DNA of 26,153 nt from Pseudomonadota bacterium (GTDB taxonomy: Bacteria; Pseudomonadota; Gammaproteobacteria; Halothiobacillales; Halothiobacillaceae), in contig JAJYPA010000059.1 of the NCBI GenBank assembly GCA_021795795.1, positions 1 to 26,153 of the forward strand, written 5' to 3'. The position numbers and the translations under genes were made by a program. Positions 7,356-14,966 of this stretch are shown piece after piece; the first letter of the stretch is position 1; each line of letters begins with the position of its first letter. The notes under the pieces are model-generated. The model did not search any database. It was not told where the DNA came from and worked only from the letters and a program-made list of their open reading frames with translations.

Positions 7356-8648
7356 ATGGGAAACAGCGCATTCATCCGGTTCATCCGAACCGGCCAGGCC
7401 ATGCCACTGGAAGTCGTGACCGCCACGGCGGAGGACCGTGAACACTTTTTGAAGCCGTTCACGGGATCGGCCACCGTGGAGTGCCTGTGCGTGGATCCGC
7501 CGGTCCCCATGACGGTCGCCCATCGGCGTGTCGGCACGGAGACCTGGTATCTGTGCCCATCCTCCGCGACGGAAAAACACCGCCATGCGGAATGGTGCCC
7601 ACTGCATATCGGGATTGGCAATGACGCCGCCGACAGTCTGGACGCCCCGCCCGCAGTGACCGTCGAAGACGACCGGACGATCATCCGCGGCGGGTTCACC
7701 AGAACCTGGGCAGAGGCTAAACCGGGCACGGCGTCATGGGCAGAACGGCTAGAAACAGAACACTCGAAGGCGTCCGCCAGGGGCGGCCTTACCGTCATGC
7801 TCTGGGCACTCTGGTCTCAATCGGAACTCAATGTCTGGAAGCCCGCGTTTCACGGAAAGCGGTTCTATGGATCGATTCGAGGAAGACTGCTCTCCGGCGC
7901 CCGAAAAATCGCCGTGGAAAGTGGCCGCTCCACCTGGAGTCTCGCCAACGACCTACTCATACCGCCGCCATGGTCCGCCAAGGATCAAGCCCAGAAAGCC
8001 GCCTGTGCGCAGTTCGAGACTCTGCTGCGATCCAGGCTGTCCAATCACCAGGTCCTGTTCCTCGCCGGTCAATTCCGCAAGATCGAAGAAGCCGACGCGG
8101 AAGGGGGGCGCATGCTCTATCTCGCACACTTCAGGCAGGGGCTGTGGCTGCCGGCAGGTCTTGCCCACCGGCTGGAAAAGGCCACCGGCCAATGGGCGGG
8201 CGGATTGACCGGTGAGGAAGGCGAGCACCGTTTCGTCCTGGCGCGGGTCCGCGCGAAAAAAGGCTCTATCGCAAAAGGCGCCATGCCGGACATGGAGTGT
8301 CTCGACATCGCCATGGAGCGGTTTTCAAAGGAATGGATACCGCTGGATTCCGAACACGAACGGCGCGTTTGCGATCTGCTAGTGACGGAAGGACGGGAAT
8401 TCGTGAAACCATTCACCCAGGCCAACCGCAAGGACTGGATATCCGGGCTGTGCAACAAGCTGGGCGTGACGCCGGACTTCGTGCTGTCGGACCGCAAGCC
8501 TGCGGCATTCATGGAGGTGCTCGGCATGATGAATGATCCAGCTTATCGCGCCCGGACGGCGGAGAAAATGGCTATATACCAAAAGACGGGGCGCCCGGTG
8601 TGGACCTGGGACGTGCTGTGCGAAGACCGGATTCCGGAGTTGCCTTAA
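7356..8648 (+). CDS. DUF1173 family protein
   Basis: A 430-residue protein that matches the DUF1173 family, which is found on integrative elements and plasmids and has no known function. The start at 7356 has GGAGG 6 bases upstream. Near the N-terminus a cluster VECLCVDP ... YLCPS ... HRHAEWCPLH (about residues 39-87) looks like a zinc-binding site. The C-terminal part has TPDFVLSDRKPAAFMEVLGM followed by YRARTAEKMAIY, which resembles the PD-x(n)-E-x-x core of restriction-type nucleases, although the usual lysine after the glutamate is a leucine. The next gene starts 1 base after its stop. The nuclease suggestion is inference. Confidence 0.7.
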   Translation: MGNSAFIRFIRTGQAMPLEVVTATAEDREHFLKPFTGSATVECLCVDPPVPMTVAHRRVGTETWYLCPSSATEKHRHAEWCPLHIGIGNDAADSLDAPPAVTVEDDRTIIRGGFTRTWAEAKPGTASWAERLETEHSKASARGGLTVMLWALWSQSELNVWKPAFHGKRFYGSIRGRLLSGARKIAVESGRSTWSLANDLLIPPPWSAKDQAQKAACAQFETLLRSRLSNHQVLFLAGQFRKIEEADAEGGRMLYLAHFRQGLWLPAGLAHRLEKATGQWAGGLTGEEGEHRFVLARVRAKKGSIAKGAMPDMECLDIAMERFSKEWIPLDSEHERRVCDLLVTEGREFVKPFTQANRKDWISGLCNKLGVTPDFVLSDRKPAAFMEVLGMMNDPAYRARTAEKMAIYQKTGRPVWTWDVLCEDRIPELP

Positions 8649-8649
8649 C

Positions 8650-8865
8650 GTGCCAAAAAACATCCAAACCGTTACGCACGAGTTGGATCTGCGCAAACTT
8701 CCTCCGCTGACCCCAAACCAGAAAGCGGAACTGGAAATGTTGCGGCAATCCGGCGATGAAGGAATCGACTACAGCGATATCCATGGCCTGTGTGACCAGG
8801 GTTTCCGAATCAGGTCCGTGCGCCTCAAAACCGTGTTCAACCGGCGTTCAGACCTGAGAACATAA
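8650..8865 (+). CDS. BrnA-like antitoxin, orphan
   Basis: A 71-residue protein from a GTG codon immediately after the DUF1173 stop. The segment PPLTPNQKAELEMLRQSGDE followed by GIDYSDI matches the N-terminal part of BrnA antitoxins, which pair with the BrnT RNase. No BrnT-like gene is nearby, and the C-terminal half (FRIRSVRLKTVFNRR) does not look like the usual DNA-binding end. It may have been adopted as a regulator of the flanking genes. The assignment is from motif memory. Confidence 0.5.
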   Translation: MPKNIQTVTHELDLRKLPPLTPNQKAELEMLRQSGDEGIDYSDIHGLCDQGFRIRSVRLKTVFNRRSDLRT

Positions 8866-9014
8866 TGCCAAAACCAAGCCCCAACATCCTCGACTACTGG
8901 CTGTCCGTCGAATATTTCCAGCTACAACCCGTCCCGAAAGTCGAACCCAACAAAAGCCACAGTCCGGTTTTCGATCTGAACATTAGCCCGCGCATTCCCC
9001 TTCCTGGGCCGTAG
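8865..9014 (+). pseudogene. 5' stub of a gene cut off by the IS605-type element
   Basis: The ATG overlaps the stop of the upstream gene (TAATG), as expected for a real operon member. The first 40 or so residues (NILDYWLSVEYFQLQPVPKV ... VFDLN) look like the N-terminus of a large protein and recall the YWxxVExFxxQxVP start of some DNA2/NAM7-like ATPases. The frame then enters the left-end hairpin of the insertion element and stops at 9012. No continuation is visible beyond the right end (11013-11230), so the rest of the gene has been lost, not only interrupted. Confidence 0.6.
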
Positions 9015-9026
9015 GCCAGGAGGGGG
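8997..9026 (+). repeat. Left-end hairpin of the IS605-type element
   Basis: CCCCTTCCTGG pairs with CCAGGAGGGGG through one G-T wobble, with an inner CC/GG pair and loop GTA. Such subterminal hairpins are bound by TnpA. The stop codon of tnpA follows at once. Confidence 0.7.
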
Positions 9027-9467
9027 TCAAGCGGGCTGCTGGACCTTGCGCGGTTTTTCCTTGGTCCCCTGGCTCTCCACATAACGCCGTACGGTCTCAA
9101 AAGTAGCACCGCCGACGTTGCCCACGTAATAAGCCCGATGCCAGAAATAAGGTTTCCAGTAGAACGGTTTTAGGTGCTCGGCAAAGCGGTTCCTGGCCCG
9201 TCTGGCACTGGCGGTTTTCAGGTTGTTGATCAGCGTCGAAATGTTGAGTGCTGGGTGGATTTCCACCAATAGATGCACATGATCGGCTTCGCCACCGAAC
9301 TCCAACAGGGTGCATCGCCACCCTTCCAGTATTTCTGCAAAGGCTTCGCGCAGGTATTCCAGCAGTTCTGGCGTCAGCGTCTTTCGCCGGTATTTAGTCA
9401 CGAACACGATAAGCAGCTTGAGCGAATATACTGCGTGAGATGATGATTTATTTGCTTGATTCTCCAT
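9027..9467 (-). CDS. tnpA: TnpA, IS200/IS605 Y1 HUH transposase
   Basis: Cuts and joins single-stranded DNA at the hairpin ends of the element. The 146-residue protein, started at the ATG at 9467, is of normal length for the family. The HUH motif is H63-V-H65 (ADHVHLLVE), and the catalytic tyrosine is Y129 in RRYVESQ, with Q133 in the usual place. The segment LLIVFVTKYRRKTL near the N-terminus is also typical. It is divergent from tnpB, with only 23 bases between the two starts, so their promoters must overlap. All catalytic residues are present. Confidence 0.92.
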   Translation of the reverse strand: MENQANKSSSHAVYSLKLLIVFVTKYRRKTLTPELLEYLREAFAEILEGWRCTLLEFGGEADHVHLLVEIHPALNISTLINNLKTASARRARNRFAEHLKPFYWKPYFWHRAYYVGNVGGATFETVRRYVESQGTKEKPRKVQQPA

Positions 9468-9490
9468 GCGCCTAAGCGTAGCATGGAACC

Positions 9491-10996
9491 ATGCAAATAC
9501 AAACCGGCTTCGGATTCCGCTGTTATCCAACGCCTGCACAGGCGCAAATCCTGCTGCGATGGATCGGCTGCCAACGGTTCATCTACAACGCCAAAGTGAC
9601 GGAAGACCGGTATTACCGGAAATTCGCCGGGAAGGCGTTGGGCCTGCCAGAGCAATACCCGCCGGTGGACCAGCAATACAGTAGGTATATCCACCCCGAT
9701 CTCACGCCCTGGCTCAAGGAAGTGCCGTCCCAGGTACTGCGCAACGGCGCGGTGCGCTGGCGGCAGGCGTATGCCCGATACTTTCAGGGGCTGGGCGGCC
9801 GCCCGGTGATCCGAAAGAAAATCGGACGACAGGCCGTGTGGCTCACCTCTGAACTGTTCGCCTTCACGCCCATCGTGGACACGCAAACCGGCGAGATTCT
9901 GGGTAACAGGTTGACGGTAGGCAACAGAAAGTTCGCTGTTGGTGACATCCTGTTCAACGCGCACAAGGATTACCGCATCCCGAACTCGATTCGTATCGGC
10001 GTAGAGGCTGGGCAGTGGTTCCTGTCTTTCAGCAATGATGGCAACATGCAAGTGCCAGACGAGGCTGAAACCGTGGAATGGCTGCGGAAGTTCTCCGAGG
10101 AAGAATTGCTGGCCAGGACCTTCGGCGGCGATCGCGGCGTGAAAATCCCTCTGGCGGGCAATCATGGAGAAACCTTCGACTTCGAGCCTGTCCAGAAAGA
10201 TCGCATGGCGAAGAAAGTGTGCCAAACCAAACGCTATCAGCGGCAGATGGCGCGGCAACGCACGCAGGCGACCAAGGAGAAACGGCCGCTCGGCGCGAAC
10301 TATCGCAAGACCAAAAAGCGCCTCGCCAAGGCACACCAGTACGGCAAGAACGTCCGGGAGGATTTCGCCCACAAGACCAGTCGGGCCATTGTGCGTAATC
10401 ACGAAAATTTGCTGATGGTCTACGAAGACCTGAACGTCGATGGGATGACGAAGAAGCCCCGTGCCAAGAAGGACGAAAACGGTAACTGGGCCAGGAATCA
10501 GGCGACGGCCAAGGCGGGCCTCAACAAAAAGATCCTCGCAGCGGCATGGGGAAAAACGGTCAGTTTCACCAAATACAAGGCCGTCAAGGCCGGTAAACTC
10601 TGTATCAAGGTCAACCCTTATCAAACCTCGCAGGAATGTGCCGTGTGCGGACACATCCACCCTGACAACCGGGTTTCGCAATCCGAGTTTGTCTGCCAAG
10701 CCTGCGGGCATCAGGATAATGCCGATCACAACGCGGGGCGGGTGATCGCCCGGCGGGGTGTGCGGTTGCTGCTTTCCGGCGGTTATAAGCCCAAGGAAGT
10801 CAAGCGCTGCGGAATTTTTCGGCGAAAAGCAGACGAGGAAATAGGGCCGGTGCGGTCCAAATTCACGCCTGGGGAGTCCATCGTAAGTCGTGAGGCTGGA
10901 AACAGTCTGGCGCAGGGGACGGAATACCCTCAATCAGAGGGAAGGAATCAGGAATTTCTTTTCGTGAGGGAAGAAACCCCCGCTACAACCGCATAA
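9491..10996 (+). CDS. tnpB: TnpB, RNA-guided RuvC nuclease of the IS605-type element
   Basis: TnpB proteins use an RNA made from the right end of the element to cut DNA next to a short transposon-adjacent motif. The 501-residue protein has an N-terminal helix-turn segment (RCYPTPAQAQILLRWIGC) and a split RuvC domain with all three acidic residues: D214 (GGDRGV), E312 (VYEDLNV) and D412 (NADHNAGR). The zinc finger is C383-x2-C386 ... C402-x2-C405. About 85 residues follow the last RuvC motif and are encoded by the DNA that should also give the guide RNA; the stop codon lies inside the right-end hairpin. Longer than the roughly 400 residues of well-studied TnpBs, partly because of this tail. 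Confidence 0.92.
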   Translation: MQIQTGFGFRCYPTPAQAQILLRWIGCQRFIYNAKVTEDRYYRKFAGKALGLPEQYPPVDQQYSRYIHPDLTPWLKEVPSQVLRNGAVRWRQAYARYFQGLGGRPVIRKKIGRQAVWLTSELFAFTPIVDTQTGEILGNRLTVGNRKFAVGDILFNAHKDYRIPNSIRIGVEAGQWFLSFSNDGNMQVPDEAETVEWLRKFSEEELLARTFGGDRGVKIPLAGNHGETFDFEPVQKDRMAKKVCQTKRYQRQMARQRTQATKEKRPLGANYRKTKKRLAKAHQYGKNVREDFAHKTSRAIVRNHENLLMVYEDLNVDGMTKKPRAKKDENGNWARNQATAKAGLNKKILAAAWGKTVSFTKYKAVKAGKLCIKVNPYQTSQECAVCGHIHPDNRVSQSEFVCQACGHQDNADHNAGRVIARRGVRLLLSGGYKPKEVKRCGIFRRKADEEIGPVRSKFTPGESIVSREAGNSLAQGTEYPQSEGRNQEFLFVREETPATTA

Positions 10997-11030
10997 GCGG
11001 TTTAGCGGCGGGAGAGTTCATCAGAACGCA
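10860..11030 (+). ncRNA. Predicted right-end guide RNA (omega/reRNA) region with right-end hairpin
   Basis: In IS605 elements the tnpB 3' end and the right end encode the guide RNA. Here a two-part hairpin at 10977-11012 has inner arms AACCGC/GCGGTT around ATAA and outer arms CCGCT/AGCGG. The guide would be the host sequence directly after the element. The 5' limit is a guess; only the hairpin is seen directly. Confidence 0.45.
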
Positions 11031-11081
11031 ATACAAGGTGCCGGCACAAAAGCCTGAGCATGCGATCAGCCTGTGATAGCC

Positions 11082-11110
11082 TTGCGCATGACTAGTAAAT
11101 CACCTAAGAT
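11082..11110 (+). promoter_or_regulatory. Sigma-70-like promoter for the coiled-coil gene
   Basis: TTGCGC at 11082-11087 and TAAGAT at 11105-11110 with a 17-base spacer. It lies about 120 bases before the start at 11231, leaving a moderately long 5' leader. It is also downstream of the IS element, so this gene has its own transcription. Confidence 0.5.
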
Positions 11111-11230
11111 ACTGAATAGTAGCGATTGCCACCAGAGGCATTATCTGGAACCATCGCCGCTCCAACCACCGTACCGGGCATCTGGCATTGCGCCATCCCG
11201 GACGGGGGATGTGCGCGGAGGAAACTAAAA

Positions 11231-11902
11231 GTGAGCATGGAAGCCGTGCTTTTCGATACAATGTCATTCGTTGACACCTTGCGTTACGAGGGCAAGATGC
11301 CTGAAACCCAGGCTAAGGCCATCGCTAAGGCTGTGGGTATTGCTCTCCACCAGGGCGTGGCTACACACGATGATATCACCGATGTCAAAACATTGATCGG
11401 TGCCGTTGACGCGCGCGTAACCATCCTGGAAACCAAGATGGACGCTGGATTTACGAACCTGGAAACAAAGATGAATGCAGGCCTATCAGGCCTGGAAACA
11501 AAGATGAACGCGGGTCTGTCAGACCTGGAAACAAAGATGAACGCGGGTCTGTCAGACCTGGAAACAAAGATGAACGCCGGGCTGTCAGACCTGGAAACAA
11601 AGATGAACGCCGGGCTGTCAGACCTGGAAACAAAGATGAACGCCGGGCTGTCAAGTCTCGAAACCAAAATGAACGGGCAAAGGACTAGCCTGGAAGCCAA
11701 AATAGATGGGCAGAAGACTAGCCTGGAAGCCAAGATAACCACTGGGCTATCAGGCCTGGAAGCCAAAATGGATGGGCAAAAAACCAGCTTGGAAGCTAAA
11801 TTAAAAATCCAGCAAATCTGGATCTACATCATCGTATGGCTTACCGCCTTGACCAATCCAGTCGCTATGCATCTCTACCAGGCGCTGGGATTGCTCAAAT
11901 AA
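11231..11902 (+). CDS. Membrane-anchored coiled-coil protein with 11-residue repeats (DUF1640-like)
   Basis: A 223-residue protein from GTG at 11231, chosen because GGAGG lies 9 bases upstream; an ATG two codons later is the alternative. The N-terminus (about residues 1-55, DTLRYEGKMPETQAKAIAKAV) is typical of DUF1640/CCDC90-like proteins, which include small bacterial coiled-coil proteins of unknown role. Then come twelve 11-residue units of the form LETKMNAGLSD, which should make one long helix; 11-residue periodicity favours a right-handed coiled coil. The C-terminus (IWIYIIVWLTALTNPVAM) is a single membrane segment. It ends at a strong terminator. Function unknown. Confidence 0.8.
   Translation: MSMEAVLFDTMSFVDTLRYEGKMPETQAKAIAKAVGIALHQGVATHDDITDVKTLIGAVDARVTILETKMDAGFTNLETKMNAGLSGLETKMNAGLSDLETKMNAGLSDLETKMNAGLSDLETKMNAGLSDLETKMNAGLSSLETKMNGQRTSLEAKIDGQKTSLEAKITTGLSGLEAKMDGQKTSLEAKLKIQQIWIYIIVWLTALTNPVAMHLYQALGLLK
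11408..11803 (+). repeat. Twelve tandem 33-bp repeats inside the coiled-coil gene
   Basis: Twelve in-frame units of 33 bases. Units 4 and 5 (11507-11572) are identical to each other, and so are units 6 and 7 (11573-11638); the outer units are more diverged. This is the pattern of recent expansion by slippage or unequal crossing-over in the middle of the array. Confidence 0.9.
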
Positions 11903-11923
11903 TTACAGACTCAATAACAGGTG

Positions 11924-11950
11924 AGCCGCTGATAACTCAGCGGCTTTTTT
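11924..11950 (+). terminator. Rho-independent terminator after the coiled-coil gene
   Basis: AGCCGCT and AGCGGCT form a 7-bp stem around an 8-base loop, followed by a T-run. On the other strand no T-run follows, so it does not serve the convergent helicase gene. Confidence 0.88.
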
Positions 11951-11972
11951 CTGCCAACATCTGGCATGGCTT

Positions 11973-11991
11973 CGGGATTAAATTGATCCCG
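11973..11991. repeat. Boundary palindrome, copy 2 (one mismatch)
   Basis: GGGATTAA-A-TTGATCCC flanked by C and G, between the terminator of the coiled-coil gene and the stop codon of the convergent RecG-like gene. It differs from copies 1 and 3 by one base. Confidence 0.7.
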
Positions 11992-12004
11992 GTTGGCGCC
12001 AAAC

Positions 12005-14368
12005 CTAATGAGTCACTCCGTCCGCCCGCTCGAGCAGCGGCACCACCCGCTGCAGCCAATCGTAATCCCGCGGCAACTGGAACAGCCGCAACGCATGCCC
12101 GGACTGGATGTCGTCCTTCACGCTGCCGAATCCACGCTCCATAAAGTCCATCTCCGCCAGGCGCTCATCATCCGTTTCTTGCGCGATCCGGTTCAATCGT
12201 CCCTGGCTCTCGGCGTCGTCATCTCCAATGAAGAAGCACTGCCCCGGCTTCCCGCGCCGCCCTACCCGCCCGCGCAACTGGACAAGGCTTGCCACACCCA
12301 TGCGGTCGGCATTGGCGACGACAATGGTATCCACCCCGTCGATATCCACCCCTACCTCAACAATGGTCGTAGACAGCAGTACCGGGCTTTCCCCGCTGGC
12401 GAAGCGGCTCAGAATCTCCTGCTTCTCCGTCTCGGACAATTGCCCATGCAACACGCCCACCTTGTCCTTGAAGCCTGCGCGCCAGTACGGCATGGCCTTG
12501 TCGAGGTCCACACCGCGACGGATCTGACTTTCCCGAAACAGTTGCGCCGAGTCCACTATGCCGGAACGGCACAGCCGCAAGATCTGATCTGTGGACCGCA
12601 CCACCGTTTTGCCATCCACCTGGTGAACGAAGTGATGCTGATCCAGGGCGAACAGCCGGTTGTTCTGTGTAGGGTCCATGCCCCAGACAGGGAACCCGAA
12701 CAGCCCGCCGGGCGCATTGTTGGCCCACCACTTCGCAGAGTTGAACGCCTTGTTCAGCCGCAAAAACCGAACCCGCGCCGCCTCCGGAAAGCTCTGCGCC
12801 GCCACCAGCGCCTGCCGGTGGTCAATCGGGTTGTCGACTCGAACCACCTGATCCTCGCCGAAATCCGGGGAATGAATGAATACGGTCTCCCCAAGAGGGG
12901 CAAGCGCCTCATGGGCAATGCTGCCATACACCAGAATGGCCTTGCCGCCGGCTTCCACGGTGTCCCGCACGGCATGCACGGCCTCACGGGATTTCGACTT
13001 CTCCAGGGCGATACACTCCACCTGGCGGCCCATGGGATTGGATTCCAGCCGCAGTATCTGCATGCCGCCAAACCGGATTGCCGCGATGGTGCCGGGAATG
13101 GGGGTGGCTGACATCAGTATGCGGTTCACCGACGCCGGGACATTTTTGGTGTCCGCGCCGAAGCGGTGTTCTTCGTCAAACACCACCAGACCGACACGGT
13201 CCCATGGCGTATTCGGCCCAACCATCCCGTGCGTGCCCACCACCACCCCCCGCTCCGGCCAGTCGAACTTCTTGCCGCTCTGCCCACGCACGATGAACAC
13301 ATCCAGATGCTTGGCCATTTCCTGTAACCGCTCCTGCAACTGGTCCGCCAGAATGGTGGTGGGCGCCACCAGAACAGCCACCCTCTTCCCTTCCATGCCA
13401 CCCATGGCCTGAGCCAATGCCGCGAGGTAGGCCACAGCGGACTTGCCAGACCCAACCCCACCCTGGATCAGGATATTGGCGGGATCGGTGGATGCCAACG
13501 CCTCGCGAATGGCCGCCTCCGCCGCCAACTGCGACGGCGACAAAGTGAATGGGAATATCGACCGCAGCAGCGCCGCGCGGACATCCGACAGCACCGCCTG
13601 GTCCCCTTTGGCGGAAGGCGCCGCCTTCACTTTCTGCGCGGCGATACTTTCTCCCAACTCGAATACGCGCAACGTGTCCACGGCATCCGCGACGGCATCC
13701 AGGTCTGAAGGGGTGTGCATCCGGTGAAACGCCTCCCACAACGTCGGCAAATCCATCGATTCAGGCAAACGCCACAATGGCTTGGGGAAAAGATTATATA
13801 GTTGTTCCTCGGTCACGGATCTCGTCACGGATTGCACCGCCTGCCAAACGCGCGCGCTGCCATATTTCCCAATTTTTCGGTATATGGGCACCAAACGCCC
13901 CATATCCTGCGAAGACAAAAGCGCCGGTTGCGACAAATAGCACAGCCCATGAAACCATTTGGGTTTCCCCTGGAACACGAAGCGCGCGCCAATCTTGATC
14001 AGTTGTTTGTGATACGGTGTCATGGCGAAAAAAGAGGCCCGGAACTGCGCGTTTTCAGCATCCCTGCAATGCGCGGTCCAGGTCATGCGATGGCCGCGTC
14101 CCGGACGTTCCTCGATACGCTCGATAATCCCGGAAATGTGCGCCAACTCATTTTCCACAGCATCCGCAACTACAATGGACTGTCGCCGGTCTTCATAACG
14201 CAATGGCACGCAAAAAACCACTTCACGCAGCGTGGTGAAAATCCCGTTGCATGCGTCCGGCATGAAATAATGCGGAACGGGTGTATCGCTGGATCCGCCG
14301 TCTCGCTCCCATAAAGTGGTTTGTTGGAATGGTTCACCATGGCCTTCCGTGGTTAGCACAGCTTCCAT
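12005..14368 (-). CDS. RecG-like superfamily 2 DNA helicase with a large insertion
   Basis: A RecG-type helicase, expected to remodel forks and branched DNA. The 787-residue protein starts at the ATG at 14368, with GGGGA upstream. Motifs: Walker A GGVGSGKSA (303-311), motif Ia APTTILADQ, motif II DEEHRFG (398-404), motif III SATPIPG (420-426), VEVGVD (670-675) and motif VI QLRGRVGRRG (697-706). The set is diagnostic of RecG, although motif III has G where RecG has R. E. coli RecG has 693 residues; the extra length is mainly about 140 residues inserted between motifs III and V (about 490-632), rich in aromatic residues (SAKWWANN, HHFVHQ). The N-terminal wedge region is poorly conserved. Probably a mobile-element version, not the host recG. 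Confidence 0.88.
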   Translation of the reverse strand: MEAVLTTEGHGEPFQQTTLWERDGGSSDTPVPHYFMPDACNGIFTTLREVVFCVPLRYEDRRQSIVVADAVENELAHISGIIERIEERPGRGHRMTWTAHCRDAENAQFRASFFAMTPYHKQLIKIGARFVFQGKPKWFHGLCYLSQPALLSSQDMGRLVPIYRKIGKYGSARVWQAVQSVTRSVTEEQLYNLFPKPLWRLPESMDLPTLWEAFHRMHTPSDLDAVADAVDTLRVFELGESIAAQKVKAAPSAKGDQAVLSDVRAALLRSIFPFTLSPSQLAAEAAIREALASTDPANILIQGGVGSGKSAVAYLAALAQAMGGMEGKRVAVLVAPTTILADQLQERLQEMAKHLDVFIVRGQSGKKFDWPERGVVVGTHGMVGPNTPWDRVGLVVFDEEHRFGADTKNVPASVNRILMSATPIPGTIAAIRFGGMQILRLESNPMGRQVECIALEKSKSREAVHAVRDTVEAGGKAILVYGSIAHEALAPLGETVFIHSPDFGEDQVVRVDNPIDHRQALVAAQSFPEAARVRFLRLNKAFNSAKWWANNAPGGLFGFPVWGMDPTQNNRLFALDQHHFVHQVDGKTVVRSTDQILRLCRSGIVDSAQLFRESQIRRGVDLDKAMPYWRAGFKDKVGVLHGQLSETEKQEILSRFASGESPVLLSTTIVEVGVDIDGVDTIVVANADRMGVASLVQLRGRVGRRGKPGQCFFIGDDDAESQGRLNRIAQETDDERLAEMDFMERGFGSVKDDIQSGHALRLFQLPRDYDWLQRVVPLLERADGVTH

Positions 14369-14400
14369 CAGTATTCCCCGTAAAACGGAAATGCAGGGGA

Positions 14401-14445
14401 AATATAGCACAACAAAATATTTCGTCAAATCATCTGGATGATTTG
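14401..14445 (-). promoter_or_regulatory. Promoter of the RecG-like gene with overlapping 20-bp palindrome
   Basis: On the minus strand TTGACG (14423-14428) and TATATT (14401-14406) are 16 bases apart, a near-consensus sigma-70 promoter 33 bases before the start. A perfect palindrome at 14426-14445 (arms of 9, CAAATCATC and GATGATTTG around TG) overlaps the -35 box, as a repressor operator would. Confidence 0.65.
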
Positions 14446-14491
14446 CGCAATTTCTCAAAATCTGTGGGTAAGGCAACAAAATTTCTGAGAA

Positions 14492-14803
14492 TCACGTACC
14501 GCCGACTTTGTGCAAACGCTCATCCACGGTTACGGGATCGTACAATCTTATGCCGGGGACTACCGAGTCCACGCCATTGAAAGTGATGATGCCCCCGGCG
14601 TCGTTGACTGTTTCGATTCGCTTTGGCGAAACTGAAATAACACGGAGCACCGGCCAGTCCCAAGCGTACCGCACTAAATCACCTGGTTGTATCTCCCGCA
14701 GTCTCCGGATAACCATTGTATCAATCTGCTGATTTAACTCACGTGTGGAAATCCTGCTCGGGATGCGCGACAGGGCACGTTGGTATCTGGAAAATGGTTG
14801 CAT
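14492..14803 (-). CDS. Small hypothetical protein
   Basis: 103 residues from the ATG at 14803, with GGAG 6 bases upstream; an ATG four codons earlier lacks a site. The N-terminal half is basic (FSRYQRALSRIPSRIS), the middle has IQPGDLVRYAWDWPVLRVISV, then IETVNDAGGIITFNG. The PGDLVRY stretch suggests a small beta-barrel (SH3- or KOW-like), which is only a guess. Its stop is just upstream of the RecG-like promoter, and it is separated by 163 bases from the gene before it, so it may be its own unit. Confidence 0.65.
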   Translation of the reverse strand: MQPFSRYQRALSRIPSRISTRELNQQIDTMVIRRLREIQPGDLVRYAWDWPVLRVISVSPKRIETVNDAGGIITFNGVDSVVPGIRLYDPVTVDERLHKVGGT

Positions 14804-14966
14804 GACAAACTCCATATGAAAGAATTTCTCATCATTTTGCCATGAAGTTCTTGCTGGCCCTGCTTTTTCGTGTTGAATTTGTGGTTATCTGTTGTTATGT
14901 GGTCAATCACCACACCCTGAAGAGCGAGTTTTTTCGCGCAAATTGATGAATTTTCTCCGGTGTCGT

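Larger units (their letters stand above)
8990..11030 (+). mobile_element. IS200/IS605-family element (tnpA and tnpB, divergent)
   Basis: Contains a HUH transposase (tnpA, minus strand), a TnpB (plus strand) and imperfect hairpins at both ends, with no terminal inverted repeats; all are hallmarks of the IS605 group, which moves as single-stranded DNA. The exact ends are not certain: the left end is a few bases before the hairpin at 8997, the right end within about 20-30 bases after the hairpin at 10977-11012. Both genes look intact, so the element may be active. Confidence 0.85.

Noticed and set aside
6955..7371. Leftward open frame in the csf/DUF1173 spacer
   Set aside because: No ribosome site, and part of it is the palindrome at 7185-7209, which also gives a similar peptide (GINLIPES) at 21837; the likeness comes from the DNA repeat, not from a protein family.
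8977..8990. 14-base identity (TGAACATTAGCCCG) with 15830-15843, possible insertion target
   Set aside because: A 14-base match is expected once or twice by chance in 26 kb, and the second copy lies inside a coding end with no insertion.
9398..10933. Long open frame opposite tnpB on the minus strand (511 codons)
   Set aside because: It lies antisense to a TnpB with all its catalytic motifs, has no ribosome site and reads as low-complexity arginine/leucine-rich sequence; a shadow frame.
11284..11766. Repetitive open frame on the minus strand
   Set aside because: Shadow of the 33-bp repeats; any repeat with length divisible by three keeps several frames open.
11408..11803. Possible CRISPR array or iterons
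   Set aside because: The units are contiguous without spacers, in frame and coding; this is a protein repeat.
11993..13111. Open frame of 372 codons on the plus strand
   Set aside because: Antisense to the RecG-like gene, which has all its helicase motifs; the composition (rich in H, P, R) is that of a shadow frame.
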